Positions 40,940 through 50,052 of a stretch of 64,000 nucleotides of DNA are shown here, in pieces. The stretch is from Chryseobacterium caseinilyticum (GTDB lineage: Bacteria > Bacteroidota > Bacteroidia > Flavobacteriales > Weeksellaceae): assembly GCF_014837145.1 (NCBI RefSeq), contig NZ_JACYFS010000003.1:37397-101396 (forward strand), read 5' to 3'. The notes beneath the pieces were generated by a model that did no database searches, was not told the DNA's origin, and saw nothing but the letters and a program-made list of their open reading frames with translations. Position 1 is the first letter of the stretch; each line of letters begins with the position of its first letter. The position numbers and the translations under genes are program-made.

Positions 40940-42475
40940 TTAAGGGAATTTCACTCCTGAATATTTGTTGGCATCAACCTGAGGTAAGGTAGATTTGTAT
41001 TTCAGATTGATCGCTTTTATAAACTCATTGGCGACTACAGCATAGCCTCTTCCTGTAAGATGCACACCATCTAATGAGAAAGTTCCTCCGGTAATAAACT
41101 TAGCAGTATACTTCACGCCGTCAAAAGAGATCCCGGAAGCCCCGTTGAGTTCCACCATTTTTTTGTTGGCATCTACGAACGCAAGTCCATAAGTATCTGC
41201 AAGCGTTTTAATTGAAGTATTGTAAGCATCAGTAGCTGTTTTCACAGTAGCAGCTTCAGTTTTAGTTAAAACATGCTGATTCTGTAAAGGATAAGAGATG
41301 CCGTAGACATTCACAGGTGCCGGTGCTCCTGCAAAGGTAGTTCCGATAACTGATCTTGACGTTAAAAGAATATAATCTTCAGATGTCGTCTGTCTTGCCT
41401 GTCCGAAAATCTGGCCGAAAGCTGTTGCTGTTGGCAATCCTAAAGAAGGAGTAAGAGCTGCAGTAAGCTGTGCAGAAAGATCTGTAAGAGATGTATCTTT
41501 AATTAAAACAGGGTTTGATGCCGTAGATGAAAGCAGATTAATTCTGTTACCTGCACCAAAAGCTGTTAAAGCCTGCTTAAGAGGCCCATATAAACTTGTA
41601 TTTAAAGTATTAAGATTGGCTCCCAAAGCAGCTGGTGTAAGCGGATTGTAAGGAACTGTAGTAAACATCGGGATTGAAGTAACATAAGGTATGTTAGCCA
41701 CCACTCCTTTTGTTGCTCCTTTTGCTTTCAGCTTTTCCAGTACAGTCTGAATGGAACCTGCCACAACCGCCGGATTAGAAATATCATTAGAACCGTAAGT
41801 TGCAGGATTGGTAGTTGCAGATGACTGATAGATACCTGAACCTCCGCTTGTTGCATAACTCAATACGTCGTTATTTCCAATCCATAGTGAGAAGAAAGTA
41901 GGATTTCTGTTAGCAGCATCATCAGCGACTGTAGAAGTTGCGCTGGATGAGAATCTCACATAATAAGGGTTTGCAGTTCCGGATAAAAGTCCGGCAGCAT
42001 TACCATATCCCGGAGCAATGAGATGGAAAGATTTTGCACCCGGAACTCCGAAATTATTCAGAGATCCTGTTACTTTTGTTGTAACGCTAGTTGTAGGTGC
42101 GCCAGCCACATTTTCAATCACCGGAGATCCGTCTACAAAAGATTTAATATAAAGTTTCGTTCCCTGAATAGGCGTTGTCCCAAAAACCAGTCCTCCGTTG
42201 TTGTCTGCCATCAGAGGCTGTACAAAAGCTCCTCCGCCGGCACGCTGCATTTGTGCTGCAATCATACTCGGGTAAGATTCATTCTGCCCGTCGATATACA
42301 AAGCGTTGTCTCTGTATCCTGACGTTAAAGAATTACCCAATGCTACATAAGTGGTAAAATTGGCCTCACCGCTTGTTACGGCAATGTCGGTTACGTCATT
42401 TTCAAAATCTGTTTCACAGCCTGTTGTAAAAAACAATGCTGAAACAGCTATAGAAGATATTAATATTTTTTTCAT
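40940..42475 (-). CDS. SGNH/GDSL-like hydrolase lipoprotein
   Basis: A 511-residue lipoprotein (lipobox TTGC, Cys20). The GDSL-type block I reads VALGNSLTSG (Ser49), block III is WIGNNDVL and block V is FSLDGVHLTGRGYAVV with the catalytic Asp-His. All catalytic positions of the SGNH fold are present. The middle of the chain is Ala/Thr/Ser-rich. It is downstream of the FadL-like porin gene by 13 bases, so the two are likely co-transcribed and may act together on lipids or esters at the outer membrane. Confidence 0.84.
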   Translation of the reverse strand: MKKILISSIAVSALFFTTGCETDFENDVTDIAVTSGEANFTTYVALGNSLTSGYRDNALYIDGQNESYPSMIAAQMQRAGGGAFVQPLMADNNGGLVFGTTPIQGTKLYIKSFVDGSPVIENVAGAPTTSVTTKVTGSLNNFGVPGAKSFHLIAPGYGNAAGLLSGTANPYYVRFSSSATSTVADDAANRNPTFFSLWIGNNDVLSYATSGGSGIYQSSATTNPATYGSNDISNPAVVAGSIQTVLEKLKAKGATKGVVANIPYVTSIPMFTTVPYNPLTPAALGANLNTLNTSLYGPLKQALTAFGAGNRINLLSSTASNPVLIKDTSLTDLSAQLTAALTPSLGLPTATAFGQIFGQARQTTSEDYILLTSRSVIGTTFAGAPAPVNVYGISYPLQNQHVLTKTEAATVKTATDAYNTSIKTLADTYGLAFVDANKKMVELNGASGISFDGVKYTAKFITGGTFSLDGVHLTGRGYAVVANEFIKAINLKYKSTLPQVDANKYSGVKFP

Positions 42476-42488
42476 AAGATAATCAAAA

Positions 42489-43724
42489 TTAAAGGGCGTT
42501 ATACGATAGTCCCAGACCGAAGTAGAAAGCCTGCGCTTTTGCCTGTCCGTTAAATCCTAAGTAGCTGTTGTTTACACTTCTGCTTTGCGGGAATGTGTAT
42601 CCTCCGGCTACATCTACACCGAATTTTTTAAGTTTAAATCCTAAACCACCGGTAAGTACAAATGTATTGAATGATGGAGTTTCAGGGATGAAATTTTCGT
42701 CTGTGTAAGGTGATTCGTCATAGTAACCTCCCAATCTTCCGTAGATCATATTTGAGAAGGCATATTGAGTTCCCAGTCTGAAAGTTTTAGAATTTCTGAA
42801 GTTCTTCGGCGCAACCAAAACTGTTGGATCTGCCTGGTTTCCTGCCGGAGCTTTAGCAAAATCAATAGTCAGTTTTGAATATCTTTCCCATCCGTGATAG
42901 TTGAAATCTGCGGAAACAAGCCATTTTGGTGTTACTTTATAAGTCATACCGATTGTATACTCGTCAACAAGAGGAAGGGTAGCGTTAAAATTGTCAATGC
43001 CGTCTGTTCCTAATCCTAAAAGTCCATAAACTGACTGTGATGGGAATCTGAATGTTGCAGTTGCATTTTCAGCTTTCATATCTACCGGTGACCGGTATGC
43101 AACACTCGCTTCAAACTTATCGTCCGGCTTAAAGTAGAAACCAAAACCAAATCCGTGGCCACTGGCATCCTCACTCTTCAGATTTACGTCTCCACCGAAC
43201 TGCGTTACAGCTTTATCCCAGTTTACTTTTCCTGATGCGTAGATATAGCTCGCACCAAATGACAGCCATGGAGCCATTTTTACAGAAACCATTGGCTGAA
43301 AATAAAAGCTTTTCAGTTCCAGCATCTGCACCATTTCGCGGCCTTCCCAATCATAAGGATATTCAATTGTACTTCCAAACGGGGTCGAAAAACTGAAACC
43401 TACAGATAAATTCTCAATAGGCTTATAAGCAATAGCAGCGTAGATAGGTGTTCCGATAGGATTATCTGTTTCTGTACTCTGAAGCGTGTTTAGATTTTGG
43501 AATGTAACCTTATTACTTGCTCCAAAACCTCCCGCCACAATACTTAGCTTAGAAGGTATGAAAGACATTCCCGCCGGATTGAAGAATGCAACACTCGCAT
43601 CTTCCGTATGCGCACTGGTATGTGCCATCGCCAATTGTCTTACTCCCTGAAGCGAAACCCTGAAGCCTCCTGCATAAGATAAGACCCCAGCCAGCAAAGC
43701 CGTTGATACTAATATTTTTTTCAT
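42489..43724 (-). CDS. OmpP1/FadL family outer-membrane transporter
   Basis: A 411-residue outer-membrane barrel that, in this family, admits long-chain fatty acids or other hydrophobic molecules. A signal peptide ends about residue 19. The N-terminal hatch region has GGFRVSLQGVRQLAMAHTSA and AFFNPAGMSFIP, the FadL pattern. Alternating beta strands follow and the C-terminus is SYNAL. It is the first gene of a two-gene unit with the SGNH lipoprotein and has a -7 element at 43747. Confidence 0.9.
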   Translation of the reverse strand: MKKILVSTALLAGVLSYAGGFRVSLQGVRQLAMAHTSAHTEDASVAFFNPAGMSFIPSKLSIVAGGFGASNKVTFQNLNTLQSTETDNPIGTPIYAAIAYKPIENLSVGFSFSTPFGSTIEYPYDWEGREMVQMLELKSFYFQPMVSVKMAPWLSFGASYIYASGKVNWDKAVTQFGGDVNLKSEDASGHGFGFGFYFKPDDKFEASVAYRSPVDMKAENATATFRFPSQSVYGLLGLGTDGIDNFNATLPLVDEYTIGMTYKVTPKWLVSADFNYHGWERYSKLTIDFAKAPAGNQADPTVLVAPKNFRNSKTFRLGTQYAFSNMIYGRLGGYYDESPYTDENFIPETPSFNTFVLTGGLGFKLKKFGVDVAGGYTFPQSRSVNNSYLGFNGQAKAQAFYFGLGLSYNAL

Positions 43725-43746
43725 AGGGTATTATTATTAATTAAGT

Positions 43747-43754
43747 CAAATATA
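43747..43754 (-). promoter_or_regulatory. -7 promoter element of the FadL-like gene
   Basis: TATATTTG on the minus strand, 22 bases before the start. The 282-base gap 43725-44006 also holds the ricT promoter on the other strand. Confidence 0.5.
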
Positions 43755-43975
43755 AAATTATTTTGGCAACGTCTGTTAATAAAAGTATAATTTTTAAACA
43801 TTAGGTTAAAAGAAAACTATGTTTAAAATAACAATTCCCCGAATAGGTGAGATAAGTAACTATTAACAAGACTTTTATGATTAAAATATAAAAATTATTA
43901 TACATCCGTTTAAACTTAAACATTTAACAAACAGAATAAATGTTATTTTTGGAATTATGTAAAAATAAAAATCGA

Positions 43976-43983
43976 TAAATTTG
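43976..43983 (+). promoter_or_regulatory. -7 promoter element of the ricT operon
   Basis: TAAATTTG lies 23 bases before the ATG, with a TTG 24 bases upstream (43949-43951). A second TATTTTTG (43944-43951) contains this TTG and could be a separate start. Confidence 0.5.
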
Positions 43984-44006
43984 CAAATTAAATTAATATA
44001 CAATAT

Positions 44007-45524
44007 ATGAGTTGTGGATGTAAAACGTCCGGCGATTCTACCCATTCGTGCGGACCTAAAAAAACCGCCAGTGGCTGCGAAAGTGTAAATACCTGTGGTA
44101 ATAGTTATAAATTAAGTGTTTTCGACTGGTTGTCTAACATTCAAAATCCTACATCAGAACGATGTGACTTTGTGGAAGTTAGATTTAAAAATGAAAGGAA
44201 AGCATTTTTTAAAAATGTAAACAGTATTCCTTTACATATAGGTAGCGTAGTGACGGTAGAATCAAGCCCCGGGCATGATGTGGGCGTAGTAAGTCTCACC
44301 GGTGAATTGGTAAAGATTCAGATGAAAAAAAAGAGAGCTCCCGAAGATGTTGCTCTTAAAATATACAGACAGGCCAACCAAAAGGACCTCGAAGTATGGC
44401 AGGAAGCCAGAAAAAAGGAAGAAACCATCAAGGTTGAAGCCAGAAAAATCTCTCACAGACTTGGTCTTGAGATGAAAATAACTGATGTTGAATACCAGGG
44501 AGACGGCTCAAAGGTAACTTTTTACTATACTGCAGAAAGCAGAGTGGATTTCAGACTTTTGATTAAGGAATATGCATCAGCATTCCGTACAAAGATTGAT
44601 ATGAAACAGATTGGTTTCCGTCAGGAAGCTGCAAAAGTAGGAGGAATCGGATCTTGTGGAAGAGAATTGTGCTGTTCAACATGGTTAACAGATTTCAGAT
44701 CTGTAAATACCAACGTTGCGAGATACCAGCAATTGAGCATTAACCCTCAAAAACTGGCAGGCCAGTGTGGAAAATTAAAGTGCTGTCTTAATTACGAGCT
44801 CGACAGTTATCTGGATGCCTTAAGCCATTTTCCATCTTCTTCAACCACATTAGACACTGAAAAAGGTAGAGCTTTCTGTATAAAAATCGACGTTTTCAAA
44901 AAGAAAATGTGGTTCGCCTACGTAGATAATTCTATGGCGTGGTACGATTTCGATATCGATTTGGTTAAAGAACTGATTGCCAAGAACAAGAAAGGTGAAA
45001 AAGCACCTCCGCTTGAAGATCTTAAAATACCTGAACTCTCAGTAACATCGGTAGATCTTATTCAGGAGAACAGTGTTGACCGTTTTGAAAAGAAAGGCAG
45101 AAACAACAGAAACCGAAACTCAAATCCGGGACAGGGCAGTAATCAAAACAGAAACAGCGGACAGAAAAATAAACCCCGTGGTGAAAGAACAGACCGCCCG
45201 GAAAGAACTGAACGTCCTCAGAGACCTGAACGCACTGAGAGACCTGAACGTAATGAACGTCCTGCAGAAGATAAAAATACTGAAAGAAATTCAGGAAGAA
45301 ATCAGCAAAACAGGAATCAGAACAATCAAAATCAAAACACTCCGCGACCTCAGAAAAATCAGCCGCCAAAGGGTCAGAATGAAAAAACTGAACGTCCGGA
45401 AAAAGTGGTAAAGGTGGAAAATGCAGTAAATTCTGACAAGCCAAAACCTCAGAATCCGAATCCGAACAAAAAGAATTTTAAGAAGAAATATCCTCCAAAA
45501 AAAGACAACAACAATAATGCATAA
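44007..45524 (+). CDS. ricT: PSP1/RicT family protein with Cys-rich N-terminus and RPE repeat tail
   Basis: RicT (YaaT) in Bacillus is part of a Fe-S-containing complex that affects RNA processing. The PSP1 core (about 80-270) carries IGSCGRELCCSTWL and LAGQCGKLKCCLNYE. Before it, residues 1-32 hold five Cys (3, 5, 15, 24 and 30). After about 355 the tail is rich in Arg, Asn, Glu and Pro, with repeated RPERTE-type units, so it is probably disordered and basic. Its last 8 bases overlap gldH, and PBP1A follows. Confidence 0.85.
   Translation: MSCGCKTSGDSTHSCGPKKTASGCESVNTCGNSYKLSVFDWLSNIQNPTSERCDFVEVRFKNERKAFFKNVNSIPLHIGSVVTVESSPGHDVGVVSLTGELVKIQMKKKRAPEDVALKIYRQANQKDLEVWQEARKKEETIKVEARKISHRLGLEMKITDVEYQGDGSKVTFYYTAESRVDFRLLIKEYASAFRTKIDMKQIGFRQEAAKVGGIGSCGRELCCSTWLTDFRSVNTNVARYQQLSINPQKLAGQCGKLKCCLNYELDSYLDALSHFPSSSTTLDTEKGRAFCIKIDVFKKKMWFAYVDNSMAWYDFDIDLVKELIAKNKKGEKAPPLEDLKIPELSVTSVDLIQENSVDRFEKKGRNNRNRNSNPGQGSNQNRNSGQKNKPRGERTDRPERTERPQRPERTERPERNERPAEDKNTERNSGRNQQNRNQNNQNQNTPRPQKNQPPKGQNEKTERPEKVVKVENAVNSDKPKPQNPNPNKKNFKKKYPPKKDNNNNA
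45184..45264 (+). repeat. Degenerate repeat encoding RPER(T/N)E units
   Basis: About seven copies of a 12-to-18-base unit (GAACGTCCTGAA-like) encode the RPERTE stretch of the RicT tail. They keep the reading frame. Confidence 0.7.
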
Positions 45525-45978
45525 ATTTTTAGGTTTATTAGTTTTTGCCCTGTTCATCAGCTGTGGCTCTTCATCGGAAGACGTCATCATGAATCCTGTA
45601 AACGGAAAATGGAACAGAAAAACAGTGCAGAAATATAATGTGAGTATTTCTGATAATCAAAATCCTAAAAATATTATATTTGTTGTGAGAAACAACGACA
45701 GTTATCCTTACAGCAATCTCAGATTTATTGTTGATTTCAAGGATCTTCAGAACAAAAAAAGTGAAGTCGATACCTTAAATTACATTCTTGCAAAGCCCAA
45801 CGGCGAGTGGCTGGGAACTGGTTTTGGAGATACTAAGGAGACCCTGTTTCTTTATAAAGTGAACTACAGATTTCCGAAAAACGGAAAGTATGAGATCAAT
45901 GTAACGCAGGCTATGAGAAATGATAATCTGCCGGGCATTGAAGATTTAGGAATTAAAGTAGAAACGGCAAAACCGTAA
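45517..45978 (+). CDS. gldH: Gliding motility lipoprotein GldH
   Basis: A lipoprotein (lipobox FISC, Cys16) of 153 residues, needed for gliding in Flavobacterium johnsoniae and part of the group of Gld proteins linked to the type IX secretion system. The family pattern NLRFIVDFKD, then GEWLGTGFGDTKE and YEINVTQAMRND, is clear. The start overlaps the end of ricT by 8 bases. PBP1A begins 6 bases after it. Many Chryseobacterium strains have gld genes without visible gliding. Confidence 0.85.
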   Translation: MHKFLGLLVFALFISCGSSSEDVIMNPVNGKWNRKTVQKYNVSISDNQNPKNIIFVVRNNDSYPYSNLRFIVDFKDLQNKKSEVDTLNYILAKPNGEWLGTGFGDTKETLFLYKVNYRFPKNGKYEINVTQAMRNDNLPGIEDLGIKVETAKP

Positions 45979-45984
45979 TCATAC

Positions 45985-48360
45985 ATGGAAGAAAATAAAA
46001 ACATTTCCGGAGGCAAAGGGAAAACTTTCCCGCTTCCGCCTAAAAAAAAGAAAGATACCCGCTGGAAAAGAGGAGTGAAATTTGTCTGGATCGGTTTCTT
46101 AGCTGTTGTTTTGGGAATTTCAGGTTTATTTTTTGCAGTATCACAGGGATTTCTGGGAGAAATGCCTGATGTGAAAGAGCTTGAAAATCCCGATATTTTT
46201 GTGGCTTCAGAAATCATCTCATCAGACGGGGTGGTTTTAGGTAAATTTGAAAAAGAGAAAACACAGCCAATTACATATCAGGAGCTTCCTCCTTATCTTA
46301 TTTATGCTTTACAGGCAAAAGAAGACGAGCGTTTTTCTGAGCACTCAGGAATCGATTTGCAGTCTGTTGTAAGAGCCGTTGCATACGGAGGTAAGCGTGG
46401 TGGTGGATCTACAATTACGCAGCAGCTTGCTAAACTTTTATTTACAGGAACTGCTTCCAGAAATAAAATCGAAAGAGGTATCCAAAAACTGAAAGAATGG
46501 GTAGTTGCCGTAAGCTTGGAGAAAAGATACACCAAGCAGGAAATTATCGAGCTTTATTTTAACAAATTCGATTTCCTTTTCAATGCCAATGGTGTTGAGA
46601 TGGCTTCTAAAATTTATTTCAATAAAAAAACTTCAGAGCTTACTCTTCCGGAAGCTGCCACTTTTGTAGCAATGCTGGAAAACCCGAACAAAAACAATCC
46701 TCACAGATACCCTGAAAGAGCCAAGGAAAGAAGAAATGTTGTTTTGGAGCAGATGCTTAAAACAGGATATATCGATAACGGAACTTATCAGAAAGCAATT
46801 GAAGCTCCAGTTGTGGTAGATTATCATCCTATTAAAGATGTTACTCAGGGATATTCTGCCTATTTTAAATCTTATCTGAAGAAAGAAATAGATAAATATC
46901 TGGATGATTATGAAAAAGAAACAGGAAAAAAACTGAATCTTTATAAAGACGGATTAAAAATCTACGTTACTCTGGATTCTAAAATGCAGAAATACGCCGA
47001 AGAATCAATTAAAGAACACCTTACCGATCTTCAGAAAAGATTTGATGCCGAGCAGAACAGAAGGAAAAACAGACCTTTCTACTATCTTAACGACGAGCAG
47101 GTAAACAATGTGATGATGCAGGCAGTAAAGAGAACCGGAAGATACAGACTTCTGAAAGCTGAAAATATGCCGGAAGATTCTATCATGATGGAATTCCACA
47201 AGCCTATTAAAATGTCAAGATTTACCTGGAATGGTGAAGAAGAAGTTGAAATGTCTCCATGGGACTCCATCAGATGGCACAAACAGGTTGCTCAGGCAGG
47301 TTTGATGTCTGTGGTTCCGGGAACAGGTGAAATTAAAGCATGGGTTGGTGGTATCGACTGGCAGCACTTCCAGTACGATCACATCAAACAGGGAAAAAGA
47401 CAGGTAGGATCTACCTTCAAACCTTTTGTTTATGCGACAGCAATTATGAAACTGGGAATGACACCTTGTTCGGTAGTTTCCAACGGAACGTTTACCAAAG
47501 GAAGCTACAGTGTACCGGGACGTGGCGGAATGCTGACATTAAAAGATGCATTGGCACACTCCCAAAACCCTGTTGCGCTTCGTCTTGCTGAAATGGCAGG
47601 AACACAGAGTGTTATTCAGACTGCACGGGATTTAGGTGTAACTCAGGATATTTCTACGAGTTTACCGATGGCTTTAGGTGCATCAGATATTACCATCTAC
47701 GAAATGGTGGGTGCTTACAGTACTTTTGCCAACTACGGAAACTACAACAAACCGGAGATGATCTGGAGAATTGAAGATGCCAACAACAGAGTTATCAAGG
47801 AAATTAATGCTGAGCCTAAAGAGGTAATGAATCCTAATTACGCATACACCATGATTGAATTGATGAAAGGTGTTGCACAATACGGAACTGCTTCAGGAGA
47901 ATTGGGAAGAAAAGGAATTTCTAAAGCAGTTGAAATTGCAGGTAAAACCGGAACAACTCAGAACAACTCAGACGGTTGGTTTATGGGAATTACTCCTAAA
48001 TTAGCAACTGGAGCCTGGGTAGGATGGGAAGACAGAGCAACTCACTTCCTCGGAACAGGCGAAGGTCAGGGTGCGAAAATGGCATTGCCGATCTGGGCTA
48101 TCTTTATGAAGAAAGTTTGGGCAGACAAGTCTCTGAAAATCTCACCTGATGACAAATTCGTAAAACCGTCAGAATGGAAAGACGGATGCACAAATCTCAA
48201 AGGTTTAAGTTCAGGATACGGTGACGAAGGCGGATTACAGACCATTGACGAAATCAAAAATCCGAAACCTGCCGATAACACCACCAAACAACCTGGCAGA
48301 AAAGAAGAGAATGTAAATGAGAATCTTAATAAGTCTGAAGAAATAGATTTCAATAAATAA
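45985..48360 (+). CDS. Penicillin-binding protein 1A (bifunctional)
   Basis: A 791-residue membrane-anchored enzyme that polymerises and cross-links peptidoglycan in the periplasm. The transmembrane helix is at about 33-52. The transglycosylase domain has KEDERFSEHSG (catalytic Glu113) and GGGSTITQQLAKL (139-151). The transpeptidase domain has GSTFK (Ser476, Lys479), SQN (526-528) and KTGTT (654-658). The tail past 740 is acidic and low in complexity. It is the last gene of the ricT-gldH unit and has a hairpin terminator after it. Confidence 0.95.
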   Translation: MEENKNISGGKGKTFPLPPKKKKDTRWKRGVKFVWIGFLAVVLGISGLFFAVSQGFLGEMPDVKELENPDIFVASEIISSDGVVLGKFEKEKTQPITYQELPPYLIYALQAKEDERFSEHSGIDLQSVVRAVAYGGKRGGGSTITQQLAKLLFTGTASRNKIERGIQKLKEWVVAVSLEKRYTKQEIIELYFNKFDFLFNANGVEMASKIYFNKKTSELTLPEAATFVAMLENPNKNNPHRYPERAKERRNVVLEQMLKTGYIDNGTYQKAIEAPVVVDYHPIKDVTQGYSAYFKSYLKKEIDKYLDDYEKETGKKLNLYKDGLKIYVTLDSKMQKYAEESIKEHLTDLQKRFDAEQNRRKNRPFYYLNDEQVNNVMMQAVKRTGRYRLLKAENMPEDSIMMEFHKPIKMSRFTWNGEEEVEMSPWDSIRWHKQVAQAGLMSVVPGTGEIKAWVGGIDWQHFQYDHIKQGKRQVGSTFKPFVYATAIMKLGMTPCSVVSNGTFTKGSYSVPGRGGMLTLKDALAHSQNPVALRLAEMAGTQSVIQTARDLGVTQDISTSLPMALGASDITIYEMVGAYSTFANYGNYNKPEMIWRIEDANNRVIKEINAEPKEVMNPNYAYTMIELMKGVAQYGTASGELGRKGISKAVEIAGKTGTTQNNSDGWFMGITPKLATGAWVGWEDRATHFLGTGEGQGAKMALPIWAIFMKKVWADKSLKISPDDKFVKPSEWKDGCTNLKGLSSGYGDEGGLQTIDEIKNPKPADNTTKQPGRKEENVNENLNKSEEIDFNK

Positions 48361-48382
48361 GAATACTCAACTATAACTATAG

Positions 48383-48411
48383 AGACCTTCCATATTGGGA
48401 GGTCTTTTTTT
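48383..48411 (+). terminator. Terminator of the ricT-gldH-PBP1A unit
   Basis: Stem AGACCT/AGGTCT extended by CC/GG, followed by a T run. Confidence 0.88.
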
Positions 48412-48437
48412 ATGAAGTTTTTGATTAATTTTGAAAT

Positions 48438-49982
48438 ATGAATCTCAATCAGATAAAACAACCTTTCACAGAACAGTTTCCGGGAGATTTTTCCGGAGAC
48501 ACCATGCAGCGGCAGACACCAAAAATGCTTTTCTCAACTGTTGAACCTTCAGGTTTTGAAAATCCCGAACTGATTATATTTAATCAAAAATTATCTGATG
48601 AAATCGGTCTCGGTCAGTTTAATGAAAAATCTGATCTAAATTTTCTTGTCGGTACAGATTTGCCTCAAAATATAAAAACCTACGCAACCGCTTATGCAGG
48701 ACATCAGTTTGGAAACTGGGCAGGACAACTCGGTGACGGAAGAGCGATTTACGCAGGAGAAATTAAGAATGATATGGGCAAAAAGTCTGAAATCCAGTGG
48801 AAGGGCGCCGGTGCCACGCCGTATTCAAGACACGCAGACGGAAGAGCTGTCTTGAGATCATCCGTCCGGGAATATCTGATGAGTGAAGCGATGTTTCATT
48901 TAAAAGTTCCTACCACAAGAGCTTTAAGTTTGGCATTGTCCGGAGAAAATGTAGTCCGCGACATCATGTACAGCGGAAATCCTCAATACGAAAAGGGAGC
49001 AGTAGTCATCAGAACAGCCGAAAGCTTTTTAAGATTCGGACACTTTGAACTTCTTGCCGCACAGAAAGAAACAGATACTTTAAAAAAATTACTTGATTTC
49101 ACTGTTAAAAATTATTTCCCCGAAATAATATCTGAGGGCGAACAGAAATATCAGGAATTCTTCACAGCAGTCTGCACCAAAACGGCTGATTTGATGGTTG
49201 AATGGTATCGCGTGGGCTTTGTACATGGTGTGATGAATACCGATAACATGTCGGTTTTAGGTTTAAGTATCGACTTTGGTCCTTATTCGATGTTGGATGA
49301 ATATGATTTGAATTTCACCCCAAACACCACAGATTTGCCGGGCAGAAGATATGCTTTCGGAAAGCAGGGACAGATTGCGCAGTGGAACCTCTGGCAGCTT
49401 GCCAACTCACTTTTTCAGGTTATCAAGGATGAAAAGTTTTTGGAGAAAACATTAAACGAATTCGGAACTTACTTCTGGAAAAAGCATGATGAGATGTTGT
49501 GCAGAAAATTCGGTTTTGAAAAACTGATTTCCGGCGATGATGATTTCTTTTCTCAATGGCAAAGCCTGATGCAGGAACTTTCATTAGATTACACCCTGTT
49601 TTTTAACCAACTTGAAAGTCATTTCAACCAAAAAACAACTTTTGAACAGCTTCAAAAAATTTCTTACGGATTGATCGACGATGAAAAGCTTGAAAAATTC
49701 ACAAGTTTTTTGTCTGAGTATGAAAAAAGATTATCCCAAAACTCAATTTCTTCCGAGGAATCTAAAAAACTGATGCAGGAAAATAACCCGAAATTCACTT
49801 TAAGAAATTATCTTTTGTACCAATGCATTGAAGAGCTTGAACATGGAAAAAGAGATTTACTTGAAAAACTGATTACCGCTTTAGAAAACCCTTACGAAGA
49901 AAAATTCCCCGAATTTTCGGTGAAAAGACCTGACGGTTTTGAAGGTGTGGCGGGCTGTTCGATGCTTTCCTGCAGTTCATAA
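48438..49982 (+). CDS. selO: Protein adenylyltransferase SelO
   Basis: A pseudokinase-fold enzyme that transfers AMP from ATP to Ser, Thr or Tyr of target proteins. Landmarks are YAGHQFGNWAGQLGDGRA (about 83-100), KGAGATPYSRHADGRAVLRS, VREYLMSEAM, and GVMNTDNMSVLGLSIDFGPY (about 265-284). The protein ends SMLSCSS, with Cys512 three residues from the end, the position of selenocysteine in human SELENOO. The 514-residue length is normal for the bacterial form. Confidence 0.94.
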   Translation: MNLNQIKQPFTEQFPGDFSGDTMQRQTPKMLFSTVEPSGFENPELIIFNQKLSDEIGLGQFNEKSDLNFLVGTDLPQNIKTYATAYAGHQFGNWAGQLGDGRAIYAGEIKNDMGKKSEIQWKGAGATPYSRHADGRAVLRSSVREYLMSEAMFHLKVPTTRALSLALSGENVVRDIMYSGNPQYEKGAVVIRTAESFLRFGHFELLAAQKETDTLKKLLDFTVKNYFPEIISEGEQKYQEFFTAVCTKTADLMVEWYRVGFVHGVMNTDNMSVLGLSIDFGPYSMLDEYDLNFTPNTTDLPGRRYAFGKQGQIAQWNLWQLANSLFQVIKDEKFLEKTLNEFGTYFWKKHDEMLCRKFGFEKLISGDDDFFSQWQSLMQELSLDYTLFFNQLESHFNQKTTFEQLQKISYGLIDDEKLEKFTSFLSEYEKRLSQNSISSEESKKLMQENNPKFTLRNYLLYQCIEELEHGKRDLLEKLITALENPYEEKFPEFSVKRPDGFEGVAGCSMLSCSS

Positions 49983-50028
49983 TTTAAATTTAAACCTCTA
50001 TGACTTCGGAAAAGACTTTTGTAAATCC

Positions 50029-50036
50029 TATTTTTG
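50029..50036 (+). promoter_or_regulatory. -7 promoter element of the polytopic membrane protein gene
   Basis: TATTTTTG lies 17 bases before the ATG, so this gene has its own promoter after selO. Confidence 0.5.
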
Positions 50037-50052
50037 CAGAAATTTATACTGA

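Noticed and set aside
45058..45444. Frames on both strands within the ricT tail
   Set aside because: The low-complexity tail keeps several frames open by composition; the ricT frame is continuous with a conserved core.
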